DNA of 20,487 bases from Thraustochytrium sp. TN22 (Eukaryota > Sar > Bigyra > Thraustochytrida > Thraustochytriidae), in assembly GCA_013306675.1 (NCBI GenBank), contig JABLUY010000369.1, forward strand, positions 5,397-25,883, given 5' to 3'. Position numbers and translations under genes: made by a program. The notes under the pieces were generated by a model. That model ran no database searches. It was not told the origin of the DNA and was given only the letters and a program-made list of their open reading frames with translations. Positions 15,426-20,487 of the stretch are shown here, piece by piece; the first letter of the stretch is position 1; each line of letters begins with the position of its first letter.

Positions 15426-17990
15426 TTAGTGAAAAAGATGCTGGTGGAGCTGTACATTGATCTGGTGAATGCGATGTGCATGGTGCGCAATCTTGGCAAA
15501 GTCATGCTCATAATTGGCGAGCGCGATCTTCTTGAGGAGCTGGTGACGAGCCGTGTCGTTGGGATCGCGCAAAAGACGCCGAAGAACGGCCTGGAGCTGG
15601 CGCAGGACGGTGCGCTCGAGGGCGCTGGACTGGCGCAGGAGGCTGCGAACCACCTCTGGTTCCTTGGAGACCTGGGCAAGGGTGTCGGCGGCAGCGTCGA
15701 GCGTACCATGGTCCATGAGAAGGAGGGCACGAATGGTGTCGCGGTTCGCGTCGGCGTCGTCCTTGAGGGCCATCTCCGCAACGGCAACACGCGCAAAGGC
15801 GAGAACGTCACGGCGGAGGGCGCACACCGGGTCGTAGTGAAACTCTGCGAGCGTCTCCGGCAGGTCGACGGGCTCGGGCTCTTGGTCGGCAGTGAGGAGC
15901 GCGACAAAGGCCTCGAGGGCGTCGCCGTCGTGCGCATCGAGCCAGGCCTCGAGACGGTGCGGCGCGAGGCCGCGCGGGCCCATGCGGTACTCTCCCTGGC
16001 GGACGCGCGCCATGAACTTATCGCGCAAATACGCGTGTCCGGCGCCGTCCTGGAGCACGTGCTGGCGGAGCACGGTCAGGTGGAAGTTGGCCATGTCGAG
16101 CTCGATGGTGGCGAGCTCGCGCAGGACAAAGCCAAAGGCGCGCGATGCGAGGCCCTCCCACGCCTGCCGGCCGTCGCTGGCAGCCACGTGGAGCTCCATG
16201 AGCCACGCCTCGGTATCCTGCTGGCGCGCGGGCGCCTGCAGCGCCAGAATGCGCTCGCCGATGAACTGCACCAGGCTGTACAGGTCCTCGTGCTTGAACG
16301 CGCCGGCCTGGACCTGCTGCGCCAGCAGCTCCGTGTCGAGCCGCTCCTCGAGCTGCGCGGCCAGGTCGGCGCGCCGCGGCGTCAGAGCGGCCAGCCGCCG
16401 CCGGATGTCAGCCACCACCTCTGGCAGAATGAGCGCCATGGCACCCTTTTCCTCCGGCAGTTGGGTCTCGATGTGGGCGTCTTGGGCCTGCAGCAAAAAG
16501 TCCGGCTCCACCATGAGTCGATGGATCATTTCCTCGTTGCTTGGGACCAGCGGGGCACTCGCCGCCACGGGCACCTTGGGCACGTGCACGGGCTTGGCCT
16601 GCTGCTGCTTGGCCGGCTGCTGCTTGGCCGGCTGCTGCTTGGGGTCGAGCGGAAACGCTCGGCGGATGCGCGCGAGCCACGCACGGTACGCCTGGTCGTC
16701 GCGCAGCACGTGCTTGACCCGCGTGCGGATGGACTCCAGCTGACCAGCCGTGCCCTCAAAGTGCTGCAGCAGACCCGGGTCCGGGTTGTCGCCCTGTTCG
16801 TCCAGCATGCCGCGCACCTCGAGGTGGTTGCGCTTGATCTCAATGTACGTCTCCAGGAGCTGCTCCGCCACGCACAGCGCGTCCACCTGCTTCCACGCCA
16901 GAAACGCCCGCGCATACGCCAGATGCGCGCCGCGCGCCAACGCCACCTTGCGCGCCACGCGGTGCGCCGCCTGTGCGCGCACGGCGACATCCACGGCGCG
17001 CAGGACGCGCTCCAGCCGCTGCGCCGCGAGCCGCAGCCGCTGCCGCGTCTGCACGCGCAGCGGCTCCTGCTTGTCCGTGGACGGCTCGGGGCCCAAGACC
17101 GTCTCCGGGTGAGCGCAGATCATATGCACCGCCAGCACAGTGCGCGCCGACGCCACCGTCGTGGGGCGCTTCGTCGTCGTCGTCGTCTTGGCCACGCCCG
17201 ACCGCAGCACGTCGAGGAACCGCTGCGCCTGCGCCACCACCTCGGCCCGGCCCAGGTGCGCGGCCACAACCTCGAAGCTCGGGTCCGCGTCCGCGTCGGC
17301 ACCGCCCGGCAGCCGGAGCGCGTCCGCCACGCCGCCCAGCGCCACGCACAGCGCGCGCTCGCCGGCGCGCGCGCGCCACCACGCCTGCACGCGCCGCGTC
17401 ATGCGCACCAGGTCGCACGTCTCGCGCACGCGCTCCAGGTGCTCGCGCACCGACGCCAGCTTGCGCTCAAACTCCACGGCGCGCCGCTCCTCGGCCTCGC
17501 TCACGCGCGCCTCCAGCACCTCCAGCGGCCCGCCGCTCGACGGCGACGGCGGCTCGCCGCGCCGCGCCGCGCGCCCCTTGACCCCATCCAGAATGCGCAG
17601 CCGCCGCTCCTCCGCCGCCTGCAGCTTGCGCTCAATCTGCAGCGCCAGCTCGCGCCTGGCCTCCTCGCGCTCCTCGTTGCGCCGCCTCGCGATCTCCTTG
17701 GCGCGTGCCACCTTGCGCGAGTTCGACCTCACCTGCTGCGTCAGCAGCTCCTCGCGCCGCTTCTTCGCCTCCGGGCTGCGCAGCAGCACGCGCGCCACCG
17801 CCGTCTTGCCCCCTGCCGCCGTCGCCGTCGCCTTGCTGCCCGGCGACCTGCACCTCTTCTCCAGCCGCAGCCGCACGGGGCTCATGGGCGCCGCCACGCC
17901 GCCGCCGGCCTTCTCCACGGCCCAGCTCGTGGCGCCGCTGCTCGCGCCCGCCGCGCCCACGTCCACCTCCAGCGCGCCCTTCTTCCCCAT
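15426..17990 (-). CDS. TCP11-like (T-complex 11 / SOK1 family) protein, 854 aa
   Basis: The frame is open further upstream, but 17990 is its first ATG (MGKKGALEVDV) and has A at -3 and G at +4. The N-terminal third is basic with a long charged helix (RREELLTQQVRSNSRKVARA and onward, about 80-215), ending in an IQ-like RMTRRVQAWWRAR. A QQPAK repeat follows (about 450). The C-terminal half has TCP11-family features: EEMIHRLMVEPDFLL (about 485-500), IRRRLAAL, the LDTELLAQQVQAGAFKHEDL segment (about 550-570), LQAPARQQDTEAW (about 582-594; most relatives have L-C-A-P-x-R-D) and DMANFHLTVLRQHVL. Animal TCP11 is linked to sperm cAMP signalling, yeast Sok1 suppresses protein-kinase-A defects, and plant relatives act in stress responses. 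The biochemical activity is unknown. It is divergent from the FAXC-like gene, with 666 bp between starts. Confidence 0.85.
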   Translation of the reverse strand: MGKKGALEVDVGAAGASSGATSWAVEKAGGGVAAPMSPVRLRLEKRCRSPGSKATATAAGGKTAVARVLLRSPEAKKRREELLTQQVRSNSRKVARAKEIARRRNEEREEARRELALQIERKLQAAEERRLRILDGVKGRAARRGEPPSPSSGGPLEVLEARVSEAEERRAVEFERKLASVREHLERVRETCDLVRMTRRVQAWWRARAGERALCVALGGVADALRLPGGADADADPSFEVVAAHLGRAEVVAQAQRFLDVLRSGVAKTTTTTKRPTTVASARTVLAVHMICAHPETVLGPEPSTDKQEPLRVQTRQRLRLAAQRLERVLRAVDVAVRAQAAHRVARKVALARGAHLAYARAFLAWKQVDALCVAEQLLETYIEIKRNHLEVRGMLDEQGDNPDPGLLQHFEGTAGQLESIRTRVKHVLRDDQAYRAWLARIRRAFPLDPKQQPAKQQPAKQQQAKPVHVPKVPVAASAPLVPSNEEMIHRLMVEPDFLLQAQDAHIETQLPEEKGAMALILPEVVADIRRRLAALTPRRADLAAQLEERLDTELLAQQVQAGAFKHEDLYSLVQFIGERILALQAPARQQDTEAWLMELHVAASDGRQAWEGLASRAFGFVLRELATIELDMANFHLTVLRQHVLQDGAGHAYLRDKFMARVRQGEYRMGPRGLAPHRLEAWLDAHDGDALEAFVALLTADQEPEPVDLPETLAEFHYDPVCALRRDVLAFARVAVAEMALKDDADANRDTIRALLLMDHGTLDAAADTLAQVSKEPEVVRSLLRQSSALERTVLRQLQAVLRRLLRDPNDTARHQLLKKIALANYEHDFAKIAHHAHRIHQINVQLHQHLFH
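16598..16645. repeat. 15-bp coding repeat in the TCP11-like gene
   Basis: Three copies built on ctgctgcttggccgg encode KQQPAKQQPAKQQQA on the minus strand. It keeps frame and forms a polar linker before the conserved domain. Confidence 0.85.
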
Positions 17991-18656
17991 CCTGCGCCTC
18001 TCGCTCGCGCGGCCTCTGCGCTTCCCGGTTTGCTCTCGCGCGCGATGCTCGCGCTCTCGCCCTCGCTCTGCGCCTCGCACGCGCCCTTTTCCCCGGAAAT
18101 GGACCAGCGCCCGGTCGGCGCCTCTGCCTGCCTGCCTGCAAGTCCGTCACTGCCGCCGGAAGCTGCGCGCGGCGCAGAGCGTCCGCCCGCGAGTCGGCCC
18201 GGCCCCGCTGTGCACGCGCCCGCGCGCCCGCGAGTCGGAGCTGGCGCCGGCGGGCGCTGCAGCCAGGCTGCGCCGCGCGCGCGCGACCGGGCCGCCTCGG
18301 CGAGTCGGCCTGGCCGCGCGCTCGGCGCGCGAGAGCTTCGGGGGAGAGAGAGAAGGAGACCAAGGCCTGCAGGCTGCTTGACTGCGGTGCTGCGCTGCGC
18401 TGCGCGGCGCTGCGCTGTACTGCACGCCACGGCGTCTGTCCTTTTCCCAGCTTCTCATCAAGGTCCGCCTCGGCCTGTGGCCTCTGTGGCCGGCCTGGAC
18501 ACGCGCGGGTTCCACGGCAGGTCCCTCCCTCGAATTCCTTGTTCGGATCTTGCGTTCTTCGTTCCCAGTGACTCGACTGGTGGTGGACGCTGCAGCAGCA
18601 GACCCGCTACGACGCACGCATCGCGCCTCGGTACGCCTCTCTTGCATTGCGTCGTC
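17991..18656. promoter_or_regulatory. Divergent promoter region, TCP11-like and FAXC-like genes
   Basis: This 666-bp region between two divergent start codons is strongly GC-rich on the TCP11 side. It includes a gctgcg-type repeat (about 18388-18417) and a gagagagagaagg purine tract (about 18345-18357). The 150 bp before the FAXC-like ATG are less GC-rich and are the likely promoter/5' UTR. No TATA box is obvious. Both genes have upstream in-frame open sequence here, which I treat as composition-driven. Confidence 0.4.
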
Positions 18657-19520
18657 ATGGAGACGCCAATCCTGGCTGCACTCGGCGTGGGCGCGTTGAC
18701 GGTCGCCCTGCTGGTGCGGCGCGGCCGACGGAAATCAGAGGCGGCGTACGAGGGCGAGCTCAAGCCCGACGAGAAGAAGGATACAGTGTACTTTTACGGC
18801 TTTAATCGCTGGCGCCATGGGCCCAACGCGTCCGGCTTCGTCATGAAGCTAGAGGTGTACCTGCGTCTGGCCAAGGTGCCCTACGAGTTCGTGCCCACGT
18901 TGACGCCGCACTACAAGAGCAAGAAGCTACCGTACATTCGCTACAACGGCACCTCCGTCTACGACTCGCGCTTCATCATCGACTTTCTCATCCGCCAGGT
19001 CGGCACCAAGGACCTCGACGCGCACCTGTCGCCCAAGGCCAAGGCCGTGGCGCACCTCGCACTGCGCACGGCCGAGGAGTCTCTCTACTTTTGCATCGTC
19101 TACGACCGCTGGGGCTTTCACATGGAGCCCTTCATCGACGGCCTCATCACCGATAAGGATCCACCGCGCCCCATCCTTGGCCTCATCTTCAACTACATGG
19201 TGCGCCCCAACGTGCTCAAGGGCCTACAGGGACAGGGTGTAGGCCGCCTCACGCACGACGACACCAAGCGTCTCGCTCGCCAGGACATTGATGCGCTCGC
19301 CGCCCTTCTCGACACCAACGACTTTTTTGGCGGCGACCAGCCATGCATTGCCGACACAGCCGTCTACAGCATGCTCTCCAGCTGCACCTGTACGCCCTGG
19401 GGATCCTTTCATGCCATGCTCAACGACCATGCCAACCTGGTCGCCTACACGGACCGCATGAAAGCGCTCGTCTATCCAGATTGGGACGATCTTTGCATCA
19501 AACTGAGGTCGAAAAAGTGA
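18657..19520 (+). CDS. FAXC/metaxin-like GST-fold protein, membrane-anchored (287 aa)
   Basis: The product begins with a hydrophobic segment (ILAALGVGALTVALLV, residues 5-20) followed by RRGRRK, a signal-anchor arrangement seen in proteins of the mitochondrial outer membrane or ER. The GST-like thioredoxin-fold half follows: VYFYGFNRWRHGPNASGF, VMKLEVYLRLAKVPYEFV (about 62-79), then KSKKLPYIRYNGTSVYDSRF and IIDFLIRQ. The helical C-terminal half contains DTNDFFGGDQPCIADTAVYS, matching the GST C-domain F-GG-x-P-x-x-A-D pattern. This is the layout of Failed-axon-connections homologues, whose length is similar or somewhat longer. FAXC proteins lack a proven transferase activity; relatives act in cadmium tolerance or protein import. 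The frame is open far upstream, but I chose 18657 because it places the anchor at the N-terminus and has G at -3 and +4. Confidence 0.85.
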   Translation: METPILAALGVGALTVALLVRRGRRKSEAAYEGELKPDEKKDTVYFYGFNRWRHGPNASGFVMKLEVYLRLAKVPYEFVPTLTPHYKSKKLPYIRYNGTSVYDSRFIIDFLIRQVGTKDLDAHLSPKAKAVAHLALRTAEESLYFCIVYDRWGFHMEPFIDGLITDKDPPRPILGLIFNYMVRPNVLKGLQGQGVGRLTHDDTKRLARQDIDALAALLDTNDFFGGDQPCIADTAVYSMLSSCTCTPWGSFHAMLNDHANLVAYTDRMKALVYPDWDDLCIKLRSKK

Positions 19521-20319
19521 GTCAGTTTGAGACAACTTGAATTCGCACATGCACACATCCGACTTGCCTGCCAAGGCATCAAAAACATCTTTGAGCAGCC
19601 GCTCGATGTGGGCGTGGAGGTGCGCTTGCGCGGGCCGCCTGCCAAAAGCATCAAAAACATCTTCGAGCAGCCGCTCGATGTGGGCGTGGAGGTGCGCTTG
19701 CGCGACGCCCCGCGACGCGCTGCATGTCATGTGCAAACCTTGTTGTGTACCAGAGCCTGCTTCGACGACGTCGTGCGCAGCAAGGGGCTCGCGTACGCGT
19801 GTGAAGGAGGAGCTCATCAAGCCCGTTGCGCTGTACGTGCATTGCGTGACGCTTCGCAACGGCGTGAGCCAGCTGCTTGGCCATGTATGCTGCATTGAAC
19901 GAGCCACCGCCACCGATCATCGCAAGCTGGAATCGCCGCGGTGATGTTGCACGGGCTTCGGATCCGGCGCCATGCCAAGCCTTGCGGCGCTAGCCCTGCC
20001 CTACGGACGACGACGACTCCAAGCTCGTCTCGCTCCATGATCCATCGCCGCTCGGCAAGGCTAGTCAGCAACGTCACGGACGGCAGCGCGCAGCCCGAGC
20101 CCGCCGCGACGGACGACAACGACGACCTTGCTGCTGGAGATGGTCCGCTCGAGGGGCAATGCTGGGCCCGAGCCAATGCAGCGCGCTCGTCGGCGCCCTC
20201 TCTGACTCGAAGGTCGCTCCGGCAGCGCTTTCTGAGCAGCGATAAATCATCATCTCCGCATGCGCAGCCACGCCCCCAAAAGGCCTGAAAAACAACAACA
20301 GAATCGCTTTGCATCGCGT
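19521..20319. other. Convergent intergenic spacer
   Basis: This 799-bp spacer lies between the FAXC-like stop and the stop of the TIR-like gene. It holds the 72-bp tandem duplication at 19566-19708. A 115-codon plus-strand frame (about 19941-20288, Ser/Arg/Ala-rich) and overlapping minus frames show no recognisable motif. I see no supported gene. Confidence 0.5.
19566..19708 (+). repeat. 72-bp tandem duplication downstream of the FAXC-like gene
   Basis: Two adjacent near-identical copies run from gcctgccaa through catcaaaaacatctt, gagcagccgctcgatgtggg and cgtggaggtgcgcttgcgcg (starts about 19566 and 19637). They differ by a few bases, including one small indel near the left end. The period is 24 codons, and on the minus strand each copy reads AQAHLHAHIERLL. 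That frame also runs antisense into the FAXC-like gene, so I do not call it coding. Confidence 0.9.
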
Positions 20320-20487
20320 TCAAATCAATTTGTAAATCCTGGCAGCCAGAGACCTCACCTCGGCCTCGGTGCCGCCTTGAACCATCTTGACGTAAAGGGG
20401 CATGCCGCTCCAGCCAATGCCAAAGCTACCGCTCCACGTGTCTTGGTTGAGCATGTCCGGGTCCAGCACGCAGGGAATCATGCGCGC
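20320..20487 (-). CDS. 3' end of a gene with TIR-domain-like C-terminus (partial)
   Basis: The last 55 codons of a minus-strand gene enter from the right edge and end with TGA at 20320-20322. They read ARMIPCVLDPDMLNQDTW, then SGSFGIGWSGMPLYVKMV, ending AARIYKLI. The order I-P-x-V-x-x-P, W-x-G, a Gly-rich turn, L-Y-V and a final hydrophobic helix is what ends many protist and algal TIR domains, after the signature strands. TIR domains act in signalling or cleave NAD. The catalytic Glu and BB-loop would lie outside the window, so activity cannot be judged. It is convergent with the FAXC-like gene. The family call rests on a short segment. Confidence 0.5.
   Translation of the reverse strand, partial: ARMIPCVLDPDMLNQDTWSGSFGIGWSGMPLYVKMVQGGTEAEVRSLAARIYKLI

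Noticed and set aside
17991-18080. 30-residue upstream extension of the TCP11-like protein
   Set aside because: It needs a GTG start and is only Arg/Glu/Ala-rich. The first ATG with good context is 17990.
15387-18656. Long plus-strand frame upstream of the FAXC-like gene
   Set aside because: It lies opposite the TCP11-like gene, begins with TTG, is rich in Arg/His/Leu/Gln from reversed GC-biased codons, and has no domain. Only the part from 18657 shows family features.
19224-19913. 229-codon minus-strand frame over the end of the FAXC-like gene
   Set aside because: It is antisense to a well-supported gene, and its only regular feature is the 72-bp duplication.

Overview
The window looks like nuclear DNA of a GC-rich, intron-poor unicellular eukaryote. 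The supported genes are long single open frames with eukaryote-type domain mixes (IQ + WW + LRR + TPR, TCP11/SOK1, a Failed-axon-connections-like GST fold, a MULE-type transposase). Start codons sit in Kozak-like contexts and no operon-like packing is seen. A stramenopile-type protist (thraustochytrid or oomycete relative) is my best guess. That is inference from gene style and is weakly held. Strong GC bias opens long spurious frames opposite most genes.

Left part (1-9800) is accessory and repeat-rich. A MULE-like DDE transposase runs on the minus strand from 3142 and leaves the window at position 1, still open. Next come three decayed genes in which protein-like segments are split over several frames: a TPR protein (minus, about 3840-4313), an unrecognised Lys/Glu-rich protein (plus, about 4413-5660) and an unrecognised protein (minus, about 5650-6430). 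They are followed by a GC-rich direct repeat pair with CT tracts (6493-6785), a reverse-transcriptase relic whose catalytic Asp pair is gone (about 7440-8240), and a minisatellite with two unit lengths (8277-9241).

Right part (9809-20487) is ordinary gene-bearing DNA with intact frames. A 1067-aa IQ/WW/LRR/TPR protein (minus) is divergent from a 504-aa coiled-coil protein (plus), and an 11-bp perfect inverted repeat lies between them. The coiled-coil gene converges on a TCP11-like gene (minus). That gene is divergent from a membrane-anchored FAXC/metaxin-like GST-fold protein (plus), which converges on the 3' end of a gene whose last 55 residues resemble the end of a TIR domain. The convergent spacers hold an inverted cluster of TTGAC/GTCAA motifs (14996-15067) and a 72-bp tandem duplication (19566-19708).

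The intact genes do not form an obvious pathway. The LRR/TPR, coiled-coil and TCP11-like proteins are scaffold or cytoskeletal/signalling types, so a shared structural theme is possible but not shown. The contrast between intact frames on the right and shattered frames on the left argues for real decay on the left rather than general sequencing error.
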